DNA of 13,768 nt from DAOTTX01 sp034437515. Lineage in GTDB: Bacteria; Chloroflexota; Anaerolineae; Aggregatilineales; Phototrophicaceae. Location: the NCBI GenBank assembly GCA_034437515.1, contig DAOTTX010000010.1:1-13768 (forward strand). The letters run 5' to 3'. The position numbers and the translations under genes were made by a program. The stretch's first letter is position 1. Each line of letters opens with the position of its first letter. The notes beneath the pieces are model-generated. The model made no database searches, was not told the DNA's origin, and saw only the letters and a list, made by a program, of their open reading frames with translations. This document shows positions 7,619-13,558 of this stretch, piece after piece.

Positions 7619-7722
7619 TGTAGGGGCAGACCGGTGTATCCGCCTACGGGAGCGCCTACGAGAGCGCCTGGGGGAGCGCCTACGGGAGCGCCTGCGGGCA
7701 CACACAACGGTGATCCCCTACA
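7619..7722. repeat. GTAGGGG-type repeat element with inverted ends
   Basis: TGTAGGGG at 7619-7626 is inverted against CCCCTACA at 7715-7722. The element sits wholly in the gap between the dehydrogenase and P450 genes. It begins with GGGGCAGACCGGTGTATCCG, carries a five-copy 12-bp tandem array in its centre and ends with GGGCACACACAACGG. A second GTAGGGG element occurs at 10885-10910. This looks like an interspersed small non-autonomous element rather than coding DNA, although the array reads as a Pro-Thr-Gly-Ala pattern in one frame. Confidence 0.6.
7641..7700. repeat. Five-copy 12-bp tandem repeat
   Basis: Units CGCCTACGGGAG, CGCCTACGAGAG, CGCCTGGGGGAG, CGCCTACGGGAG and CGCCTGCGGGCA follow one another without gaps. 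Units 1 and 4 are identical. The array is intergenic; the unit length is a multiple of three, so the open frame seen through it is not evidence of coding. Confidence 0.85.
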
Positions 7723-7807
7723 GAACCGTAGAAACCTGCCCTACTTTACACGCGAAGTGGCCCGAAGCGGTCAGGGCGGGGATGAGGCGTATCGTGAGAT
7801 GGTGCTG

Positions 7808-9019
7808 CTAATCCGCAGCGGCGCGAGTGGGGACCTGCTGACCGTGCTTCTTAATCAGCTTGCGTGCCACCACCATGCGATGCACTTCAGATGCACCATC
7901 GTAGATGCGGAAGGCTCGCGCCGCCTCGTACCACTGGCTCAGCGGTACATCTCGTGAGATGCCCAACCCGCCGCAGATCTGAATGGCGCGGTCAAGCACA
8001 CGGTTGACCGTCTCCGCGACATGGACTTTGGCGATGGATGTCTCCCGCCGGGCCTGGTCACCGTTGGAAAGCAGCCATGCCGCCTGCTGGACCATCAAGC
8101 GACCGGCGTGCAGTTCGATGTCACTGTCCGCCAGCATCCATTGGATGGCCTGATGCCCGGCGAGGTTGGTGCCGAAGGCTTCGCGCTCACTGGCGTAAGC
8201 GGTGGCGATCTCCAGCGCCCGCTGTGCGATGCCCGTCCAGCGCATACAGTGTGTCAAACGAGCCGGGCCGAGCCGAGCCTGCACCAACGCGAAGCCCTGG
8301 CCTTCTTCGCCCAGAATGGCGCTATCCGGCAGGCGTAGGTCATTGAACTTGACCTCGAAGTGACCACCGGGGTCAGGTTCGCCCATATGCGGGATCGGAC
8401 GGATCAACTCAATACCGGGTGTGTCCAGCGGGGCGAGGAAAAGCGTCGCGCCGTTCTTGGTCGGGACGTCAGGGTTGCTCCGCGCCATGATAATAATAAA
8501 GGACGCGATGCCCGCGCCGGTCGTCCACCACTTATGCCCGTTGATGACCCACTCGTCACCGTCTTTAGTGGCGGTCGTGCTGAGCATGGTCGGGTCACTG
8601 CCTGCGCCCGGTGCCGGTTCGGTCATGCCAAAGCAGGAGAAGATCTCACCTGCCGCCAGCGGTTTGAGATACTGCTCGCGCTGTTCGTCGTTGGCATACA
8701 GATTGAGCAGGTGCATATTGCCCTCATCCGGCGCGGAGCAATTCATCACCAGTGGCCCTAACATGCTGCGTCCGGCGGTTTCTAGCACGGGTACCCATTC
8801 TTGCAGCGACAGCCCCAAACCGCCGAGTTCGGGGGGCATGGTCGGTGCCCACAGGCCGGCATCTTTGGCCTTTTGCCGGGCGTCGTGTACCATCGCCATC
8901 GGGATGCCGTTATCGGGGTCGTCGTGGGCGTGCTTTTCCAGCGGGATGACCTCGTCTTCGATGAAGCGGCTCACGCGATCAGTAAGTTCCTGTAATTCCG
9001 GTGAAATACTTAAATCCAT
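7808..9019 (-). CDS. Acyl-CoA dehydrogenase, ACAD10/11-like
   Basis: This 403-residue FAD flavoenzyme oxidises acyl-CoA to the enoyl-CoA in beta-oxidation and passes electrons to an electron-transfer flavoprotein. The N-terminal helical part (1-125) is followed by the FAD/substrate signature CFGMTEPAPGAGSDPT (129-144) and INGHKWWTTGA (159-169). The C-terminal signature runs QICGGLGISRDVPL (347-360) to RIYDGASEVHR (371-381). The position that holds the catalytic Glu in MCAD (YEGT) is Asp374 here, which fits the ACAD10/11-type DGPDEVH group. Length is normal. The ATG at 9019 has AGGAG eight bases upstream. The chain-length preference cannot be read from sequence. It is the first gene of a minus-strand pair with the P450 and is divergent from the propeller gene. 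Confidence 0.95.
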   Translation of the reverse strand: MDLSISPELQELTDRVSRFIEDEVIPLEKHAHDDPDNGIPMAMVHDARQKAKDAGLWAPTMPPELGGLGLSLQEWVPVLETAGRSMLGPLVMNCSAPDEGNMHLLNLYANDEQREQYLKPLAAGEIFSCFGMTEPAPGAGSDPTMLSTTATKDGDEWVINGHKWWTTGAGIASFIIIMARSNPDVPTKNGATLFLAPLDTPGIELIRPIPHMGEPDPGGHFEVKFNDLRLPDSAILGEEGQGFALVQARLGPARLTHCMRWTGIAQRALEIATAYASEREAFGTNLAGHQAIQWMLADSDIELHAGRLMVQQAAWLLSNGDQARRETSIAKVHVAETVNRVLDRAIQICGGLGISRDVPLSQWYEAARAFRIYDGASEVHRMVVARKLIKKHGQQVPTRAAAD

Positions 9020-9027
9020 TTTGTCTG

Positions 9028-9032
9028 CTCCT
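9028..9032 (-). promoter_or_regulatory. Shine-Dalgarno AGGAG of the acyl-CoA dehydrogenase
   Basis: On the minus strand AGGAG ends eight bases before the ATG at 9019, which settles that start. Confidence 0.8.
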
Positions 9033-9079
9033 AAAATTTACTTGGGTGCTGATGCATAATCGAATCGTTCGTAGATTAC

Positions 9080-9107
9080 TTCATAGTATAGATGATTTTA
9101 TCGGCAA
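9080..9107 (-). promoter_or_regulatory. Possible promoter of the acyl-CoA dehydrogenase gene
   Basis: On the minus strand TTGCCG (9107-9102) and TATGAA (9085-9080) are separated by 16 bp, each matching four of six consensus bases. This is a weak call; an overlapping TATACT (9090-9085) lacks a -35 at proper spacing. Confidence 0.28.
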
Positions 9108-9234
9108 ACTCGAATCTGTTATGACGCCCGCCGGTTGAAAACGGACAGCTCTTTTAAGCGCGACTGGCGACCGCATACGGTGATCGTTTATATTAGGGGA
9201 TGAGATTTGCGAGCATTGGAAACGAAAAACGCAC

Positions 9235-10389
9235 ATGCTGAGATGGTTAACGGTCGCTGTCTTCCTGATGATGGCGGTCAGTGGAGCACAGACGGACGAT
9301 CATACACCCGTCGTCATATGGATCGAGGTAACGAACGACGGTAACGCGCTCTATCTATGGGATGATACGGAACCGCGCCTGCTGGCGAGCGGTGCGATCT
9401 ACAGGGCACGACTGTCACCCGACGGCGCGACTGTGGCTTACTTCGTCCGTGAACTTACCACCGATGCCGCCGCCACGCCCGGCGAAACCCTCTGGATGAT
9501 CGATGTGGACGGCACGAACAACCGCCAGATCACGCCGGAGCCGGTCTATTTTCTGCTGGCAAGCTGGGCGGATGCCTCGACATTCTACTACAACACCCAG
9601 CAACCGCAGGGCTTCGCCTTCGTCCCCGCCGATGACCTCTATCGCGTGGAGGCCACCACCGGCACCATGACCGCCGTCGAACCGGGCGGCGCGTTCGTGG
9701 TCGGTCCGGGTGGGGCGATCAGTGTGGTGCAACCCGGCGATAATGCCAGCGAAGGCCGGGTGCAACTCATCACCGAAGGCGCACAACCCGTGCTGACTTT
9801 CCCCGCCATCAACACCGGCACCCACAACTATTTTTATCCGCTGACCCAGTGGACGGACGCCAACACACTGTATATCGCCATCCCCCAACCGGATAGCTAC
9901 CTCGCCGCGCAGCCGCAGGCCGCGCTCTGGCGCATCGACGCAACCACCGCCGACGCCGAACAGATCGGCACGATACCCGCCATCACCGCCCGCTGGTCAC
10001 CGGATGGGCGGCACCTGCTCTACATCGACCGGCGCGACCCCGGCATTTTTACGTTGTTCCGCGCTGATGCTGATGGGCGTAACCCGGTCAGTGTGCGCAC
10101 GGGTAAGGCCGAAACCGGTTATATCGACGGGCGCTGGCTGGATGCCGAGCGTATCATCTACTTCACCGGGGAGCGCATCGGTGTGCATACACTGGGGGAC
10201 GACAGCGGCGACCAGACACTGGAAGGGCGTTACTTCGTGGGTGTCATCCTGCCGGAGGTACTGGTTTTCGTCGATGAGGACAGGTTACAATATCTGCCGA
10301 CCGATGCATTAGACGCCACACCGCAAACCATCACCAGTGGCACGATCATCGCTTATGATGCTGTTGAAAAAGGATTATTTGATGACTGA
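9235..10389 (+). CDS. Secreted TolB/WD40-like beta-propeller protein
   Basis: This 384-residue protein starts with a signal peptide (MLRWLTVAVFLMMAVSGAQ, likely cleaved after SGA at about residue 18). The rest is built of PD40-type blades: ARLSPDGATVAYFVREL (about 58-74) with LWMIDVDGTNNRQIT, and ARWSPDGRHLLYIDRRD with LFRADADGRNPVSVRTG. These are typical of TolB-like periplasmic or extracellular propellers. No enzyme motif is seen, so a binding or structural role is the most that can be inferred. There is no strong Shine-Dalgarno before the ATG at 9235. Its final 8 bases overlap the thioesterase gene (ATGACTGA), so the two are co-transcribed. It is similar in type to the secreted protein at 4566-5918, though without that protein's N-terminal sandwich. 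Confidence 0.82.
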   Translation: MLRWLTVAVFLMMAVSGAQTDDHTPVVIWIEVTNDGNALYLWDDTEPRLLASGAIYRARLSPDGATVAYFVRELTTDAAATPGETLWMIDVDGTNNRQITPEPVYFLLASWADASTFYYNTQQPQGFAFVPADDLYRVEATTGTMTAVEPGGAFVVGPGGAISVVQPGDNASEGRVQLITEGAQPVLTFPAINTGTHNYFYPLTQWTDANTLYIAIPQPDSYLAAQPQAALWRIDATTADAEQIGTIPAITARWSPDGRHLLYIDRRDPGIFTLFRADADGRNPVSVRTGKAETGYIDGRWLDAERIIYFTGERIGVHTLGDDSGDQTLEGRYFVGVILPEVLVFVDEDRLQYLPTDALDATPQTITSGTIIAYDAVEKGLFDD

Positions 10390-10816
10390 AACACCAGAAA
10401 ATTATCGCTATCACACCGACGTGCAGATCCGCTATGGTGATCTGGATACGCTGGGACACGTCAACAACTCCCGCTTCTTGACCTACCTGGAACAGGCGCG
10501 GGTGACTTACTTCGCTGACCATAACCTGTGGGACGGCGGTGCTTCCGAACTGGGGTTGATCGTGGCGCGTATCTGTGTGGATTACAAACTGCCGCTGCGC
10601 GGTAGTGACCAAACCGTTGATGTGTGGACGCGCATCTCCCATTTGGGCAACAAAAGTTTCACCATGCAACACCTCATCAACCGGTCACGGGACGGCGCAA
10701 CTGCCGGCACCAGCGAGATCACGATGGTGTGCTTTAATTACGTCGCCGACCAGACCGTCCCCATACCGCAGATCTGGCGTGATACCATCATAGCCTACGA
10801 ACCCGGTTTGCCTTAG
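10382..10816 (+). CDS. Acyl-CoA thioesterase, 4HBT hotdog family
   Basis: This 144-residue single-domain hotdog protein belongs to the 4-hydroxybenzoyl-CoA thioesterase/YbgC/FadM group, which hydrolyses acyl-CoA to free acid and CoA. The active-site segment is RYGDLDTLGHVNNSRFLTYL (17-36). By analogy with the Pseudomonas enzyme, Asp22 aligns with the catalytic Asp17, and GHVNN is the usual helix cap. Length is normal for a subunit that works as a dimer or tetramer. The frame is open to a GTG at 10337, but the ATG at 10382 has AGGA seven bases before it and gives the classic N-terminus, with an 8-base overlap of the preceding gene. The substrate is unknown; the acyl-CoA dehydrogenase nearby on the other strand hints at fatty acyl-CoA. 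Confidence 0.92.
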   Translation: MTETPENYRYHTDVQIRYGDLDTLGHVNNSRFLTYLEQARVTYFADHNLWDGGASELGLIVARICVDYKLPLRGSDQTVDVWTRISHLGNKSFTMQHLINRSRDGATAGTSEITMVCFNYVADQTVPIPQIWRDTIIAYEPGLP

Positions 10817-10837
10817 CTCAGGAACCGCACTATTCCG

Positions 10838-10857
10838 TCTATCATCCCTCTGATAGA
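10838..10857 (+). terminator. Hairpin after the thioesterase gene, possible terminator
   Basis: TCTATCA and TGATAGA form a perfect 7-bp stem around a 6-base loop, 22 bases after the stop at 10816. It is AT-rich and followed by TAAAAC rather than a T-tract, so it is not a textbook Rho-independent terminator. Confidence 0.3.
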
Positions 10858-10884
10858 TAAAACAAAACGACCGTTCACAATTCG

Positions 10885-10910
10885 TAGGGGCGACCCGGCG
10901 TGGTCGCCCT
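10885..10910. repeat. GTAGGGG-type hairpin repeat
   Basis: GTAGGGGCGACC followed by CGGCGT and GGTCGCCCT forms an 8-bp perfect stem (GGGCGACC with GGTCGCCC). Its start resembles the end of the element at 7619-7722. It is non-coding and lies between two convergent genes. Confidence 0.55.
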
Positions 10911-11010
10911 GGGCAGGCACTCTGATCCGTAAATGCGCAAATAAGACAGCATCTCTGTAGACATCCGGTTTTCAATCGGCGGCGCGTCGAAAATCTCTAG
11001 CCTGACTTAT

Positions 11011-11032
11011 AGGGGTGCGACATGCCACCCCT
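11011..11032. repeat. AGGGGTG hairpin between convergent genes
   Basis: AGGGGTG (11011-11017) pairs with CACCCCT (11026-11032) across an 8-base loop. It lies 23 bases beyond the stop of the tail-tube-like gene and could end its transcript, but no T-tract follows on the minus strand. Confidence 0.4.
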
Positions 11033-11054
11033 GTTCGTCGCCCGCCAACCGGGT

Positions 11055-11501
11055 TCATTCCAGATCAGGTGTCGCCGACCACGTCTCGACGAGATCATCA
11101 TAGTGGACTGTCACCGTCTCCTCGATCATTTCCGATGACCCGGTGTCAAAATCCGAGTAGCTGACCGCAGCGATCCATGCCCCGTTGAGCGTCCAGCGGC
11201 GGATCTCAACACCGTCGTCAATCGCAACCACCGCCAGCGTGCGCCGGGGGCGATCCGAGCCAGCGGTGGCATCGGTCGACTCGCGCAGCCATTTGTTAAA
11301 TAGATTGTTGCCGTCGCGCTGAACCATTTTCACCAACGTGAAAGGCTCATGGACGGCACGCATATTATTCTCCGAGGTGCCATCTAATTTAAACGATACC
11401 AACCCGGACAAACGGAACACTCCGGCGAGCTTTTCCCCTTCGATCTCGATTTCAAATTCATTGGCGACCAGGCTATCAACAACGGTTGTATCTTCAGACA
11501 T
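11055..11501 (-). CDS. Phage-type tail tube protein (T4 gp19 family), orphan
   Basis: This 148-residue protein matches the pattern of the T4 gp19 / contractile-injection-system tube family (related in fold to Hcp): NEFEIEIEGEKLAGVFRLSGL (14-34, with the strand plus VSGL-like turn), a middle with PFTLVKMVQRDGNNLFNKWL (53-72, corresponding to the usual LTLKRG...FYxW), then RRWTLNGAWIAAVSYSDFD (101-119, the WxLxNAWP part) and MIEETVTVHYDDLVE (125-139, like EVAIExxELxHEG). Such subunits stack as hexameric rings. Length is normal. The ATG at 11501 has GAGGAG nine bases upstream; the longer frame to 11537 would begin at the predicted transcription start. No sheath, baseplate, spike or ATPase gene is nearby. 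The family call is by eye, not by search. Confidence 0.72.
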   Translation of the reverse strand: MSEDTTVVDSLVANEFEIEIEGEKLAGVFRLSGLVSFKLDGTSENNMRAVHEPFTLVKMVQRDGNNLFNKWLRESTDATAGSDRPRRTLAVVAIDDGVEIRRWTLNGAWIAAVSYSDFDTGSSEMIEETVTVHYDDLVETWSATPDLE

Positions 11502-11510
11502 GCTCTTTTT

Positions 11511-11516
11511 CTCCTC
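11511..11516 (-). promoter_or_regulatory. Shine-Dalgarno GAGGAG of the tube-like gene
   Basis: On the minus strand GAGGAG ends nine bases before the ATG at 11501. It is the strongest ribosome-binding site in the window and decides the start against the upstream in-frame codon at 11537. Confidence 0.8.
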
Positions 11517-11537
11517 AACAGGGCGAATATAGCCCAC

Positions 11538-11556
11538 ATTATAGACATACTTGTCT
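11538..11556 (-). promoter_or_regulatory. TATAAT box overlapping a dyad, promoter/operator candidate for the tube-like gene
   Basis: A perfect TATAAT lies on the minus strand at 11543-11538, about 37 bases before the ATG. AGACA-TACT-TGTCT (11543-11556) forms a dyad that overlaps the -10 edge and fills the spacer, as a repressor site would. The DNA at the expected -35 position does not match consensus, so activator help or a different sigma factor would be needed. A second candidate further upstream is TTAACA-16-TATACC. Confidence 0.38.
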
Positions 11557-11609
11557 GATTCTGCGACAGATACCGACGAACCGATGGTATAAGACCAGTT
11601 TATCTCATG

Positions 11610-11639
11610 TTAATCAGGTAAGTTTAAGATAAGTATAGA
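11610..11639 (+). promoter_or_regulatory. Weak promoter candidate for the 32-residue ORF
   Basis: TTAATC (11610-11615) and TATAGA (11634-11639) are 18 bp apart, with three and four consensus matches. It would give a leader of about 25 bases before the ATG at 11670. Confidence 0.22.
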
Positions 11640-11669
11640 AGCAACACACATACACCGTAGAGGAAATCC

Positions 11670-11768
11670 ATGTTACATCTGTTCGACCGCTGGGTCTTTG
11701 TTATGATGGCTTGCCTGATTATCGTCTTAAGCCTGGCGCTGCCGTTATTGCTCGCCGGTGCCAGTTAA
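11670..11768 (+). CDS. Small single-TM membrane protein, 32 residues
   Basis: ATG at 11670 opens a 32-codon frame ending in TAA at 11766-11768. AGAGGA (11659-11664) lies five bases upstream, a convincing ribosome-binding site. The peptide has a short polar start (MLHLFDRW) with one Asp and one Arg, then an unbroken hydrophobic run of about 22 residues from VFVMMACLIIVL to LALPLLLAG. This is the make-up of a regulatory or structural microprotein of the cytoplasmic membrane, or of a signal-peptide-like segment. It ends two bases before the stop of the convergent gene at 11771 and is divergent from the tube-like gene. I do not recognise a family. The RBS plus fully hydrophobic composition argue against chance. 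Confidence 0.6.
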   Translation: MLHLFDRWVFVMMACLIIVLSLALPLLLAGAS

Positions 11769-11770
11769 CC

Positions 11771-13003
11771 TTACGGCGCGGCAGGGCCGATCATCGGCGG
11801 TGCGAGTGCCCCGGTGACCACGACCGCATAACTGCCGGTGGCATTCTGCGCACGGCTATCAAACGTCACCGCGACCAATTCATCGCTCGGTGCGACCACC
11901 CGCACCCCGGCAGAGAAACGATCTCCGAGAACCCGCTGACCATCCGAGAACAACGTCCCGGCACCATCAAACGGTGTCATTGACTCACAACCGGTGAACC
12001 CGGCATCATCACAAATCTGCTCATCGACGCGATCACTGCTGCGCAATTCGAGCTGTGGATCGAGCCGATCCACGCCTGTTTTGACCATATAGATGTCAAA
12101 ACCGCTTTCCACCATCGCCGGGCCGGGGTAGGCTTCGATGAGATCAGACTGCTGCCGGGTGCTGATGGCGAAGCCCTCCACCACGATCATAAAGCGCCCC
12201 CCACCGCCGCCCACACTGCCGATGTTGACAATCATGTTGCCGATGCGCCCACCTTGCAGGGTAAACTGTGCCGCGTTGGGACTATCCGCCTCATAGGTAA
12301 TCGCAGCATCCGCACCGGGGAACGTGACCACATCCCCGCCGACCGCGCCGGAATCGGTGGTGCAGTCCTCGAAGATATCATCGCTGCCCCATTGGGTGCT
12401 GATGACGGGCTGGAAGTCGTCAGTACCATACACGGAGATGCGATGCCGCTCACTTTCGGCGTTCAAACGCAGCGAGACGATGGTCGTCGCCTCGACCTCG
12501 CCACAGGTGAAGGTCTCATCCGGCACGCCGACCATGAAATCCTCCACGCGCTCCAACGTGAGGGTGTAACTACCACTGGTCGTGCCTGTGTCCGTCCCCA
12601 TGCGGGAGGCAACCAGTGTATACTCGCCGTCTTCGGGAATGGGAAATGTCAGATCAACCGTCGCGTCTGGTTCCGCCGGTGGCAGCGGATCACCGTTCGC
12701 GTCGGTGTCGGTGCGCACGATGACATCCCCGCCGCCATCCGCGATGCCGAGCAAAGGCGCGAGTCCGTCCGAGGCCGCCATCGTCGCCCGGACGGTGTCC
12801 CCGGCGACAGCGGCGAAGGTGAAGCGGTCGAAGATCGCTGCGTCGGTGATGGTGTCGGTCACGGTCTGCCCGATGTTGATGCGGGCTTGTGTGGCGTCCT
12901 CGTCGTCCTCTTGTGCGTGCAGCGGGACTGCGAGCAACAGCATACACAGCGCGACCACACAGAAGCGCACGGGCAAGGTGTAGAACCCGATAGAGATATT
13001 CAT
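11771..13003 (-). CDS. Secreted protein with PPC-like beta domains
   Basis: This 410-residue exported protein begins MNISIGFYTLPVRF, followed by a hydrophobic core (14-27) and a signal peptidase site VPLHA-QEDD after residue 30. Residues 42-150 read as a bacterial pre-peptidase C-terminal (PPC)-like beta domain: NIGQTVTDTIT, DRFTFAAVAGDTVRATM, PEDGEYTLVAS and SGSYTLTLERV. Two further beta regions (about 165-280 and 287-400) end in similar strands (GGRFMIVVEGFA; TGSYAVVVTGAL) and may be diverged copies. The mature part has four Cys (167, 214, 331, 339), which could pair. There is no peptidase or other catalytic domain. The ATG at 13003 has AAAGG six bases upstream and gives a standard signal peptide; the frame continues to 13054 without a better start. 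The ligand and role are unknown. Confidence 0.8.
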   Translation of the reverse strand: MNISIGFYTLPVRFCVVALCMLLLAVPLHAQEDDEDATQARINIGQTVTDTITDAAIFDRFTFAAVAGDTVRATMAASDGLAPLLGIADGGGDVIVRTDTDANGDPLPPAEPDATVDLTFPIPEDGEYTLVASRMGTDTGTTSGSYTLTLERVEDFMVGVPDETFTCGEVEATTIVSLRLNAESERHRISVYGTDDFQPVISTQWGSDDIFEDCTTDSGAVGGDVVTFPGADAAITYEADSPNAAQFTLQGGRIGNMIVNIGSVGGGGGRFMIVVEGFAISTRQQSDLIEAYPGPAMVESGFDIYMVKTGVDRLDPQLELRSSDRVDEQICDDAGFTGCESMTPFDGAGTLFSDGQRVLGDRFSAGVRVVAPSDELVAVTFDSRAQNATGSYAVVVTGALAPPMIGPAAP

Positions 13004-13207
13004 CAGCAGCCTTTCCTCAATTGATATAAACGACATGATGCTAGCATACAGCATAATCGCCTCGAAAGAGATTGTAGGCCAGCGTGTATAGTTCAGATTC
13101 TGGGTGCCTGAAATACCCGGCGTTTCTGCTAAAACATTGAAATGCTCGGCGGGGGGGCTTTATCTCTCGCGTGCGTATCAGTCTCTGCCATAACAAGTTC
13201 TGGACGG
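13004..13207. other. Intergenic stretch with no assigned function
   Basis: It holds the upstream DNA of the PPC-like gene, a 10-bp palindrome ATGCTAGCAT (13038-13047), a run of seven G (13151-13157) and no ORF of interest. No clear promoter or terminator was found. Confidence 0.4.
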
Positions 13208-13558
13208 TTATAAGGGCAACATCACATGAAAACACGTTCCCTGCTTGACCTCACTCTCGACGTCGATCTGCCCTTGATGTCGTTCGATGATCTTCTGCAC
13301 GATGGTCAAACCGAGGCCGAAACCGGGGGTCGAGTGGGCCTCATCCCGCCGCCAGAACGATTCGAAGATATGCGGCAGCACCTCCGGCGGCATCCCTTCG
13401 CCCGTGTCCTGCACGTTGAGCAGCAGCGATGTTTCCATCATACCGGCATGGATCGTGATGCGCCCTTCGGCAGGGGTGAAGCGATAGGCATTTTCGAGCA
13501 GTTCATCCAGCATCATACTCAAGGTTAAACAAATGACGTATAACCATTCAAGTAGCAT
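13208..13558 (-). pseudogene. C-terminal ATPase-domain remnant of a sensor histidine kinase
   Basis: The 116-residue frame is a histidine-kinase HATPase_c domain: N-box LDELLENAYRFTP (17-29, Asn23), G1 box DTGEGMP (51-57), F-box IFESF (64-68), G2 box GFGLGLTIVQKIIERHQG (79-96) and the usual end GTCFHVMLPL. The phospho-accepting His/DHp helices, sensor and membrane parts, normally 150 or more residues upstream, are missing. Homology stops just before LDELLENA, and the first 14 or so residues (MLLEWLYVICLTLS) come from unrelated AT-rich DNA. No Shine-Dalgarno precedes the ATG at 13558 and no response regulator is adjacent. It is therefore a 5'-truncated remnant, with the breakpoint near 13510-13520. 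A stand-alone ATP-binding protein of the RsbW type is less likely, because the boxes are of the kinase type. Confidence 0.8.

Noticed and set aside
7641..7700. CRISPR array
   Set aside because: The units are 12 bp, contiguous and without spacers, and there are no cas genes.
7275..7957. Plus-strand reading frames across the gap between the P450 and dehydrogenase genes
   Set aside because: They run antisense into the two real genes, and their Pro/Gly/Ala or Leu-Arg-Glu-Arg repeats come from the 12-bp tandem array.
10838..10857. Strong Rho-independent terminator
   Set aside because: The stem is AT-rich and no T-tract follows on the plus strand, so it is listed only as a weak candidate.
11055..11768. 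A complete contractile injection system or prophage
   Set aside because: Only the tube-like subunit is present; no sheath, baseplate, spike, ATPase, integrase or lysis gene was found in any frame.
13151..13157. G7 tract as a phase-variation switch
   Set aside because: It lies between genes with no promoter elements placed around it and is too short to support the claim.
13208..13558. Intact stand-alone anti-sigma factor kinase (RsbW-like)
   Set aside because: The G1, F and G2 boxes and the GTCFHVMLPL end match sensor histidine kinases, and the N-terminal residues derive from unrelated AT-rich DNA.
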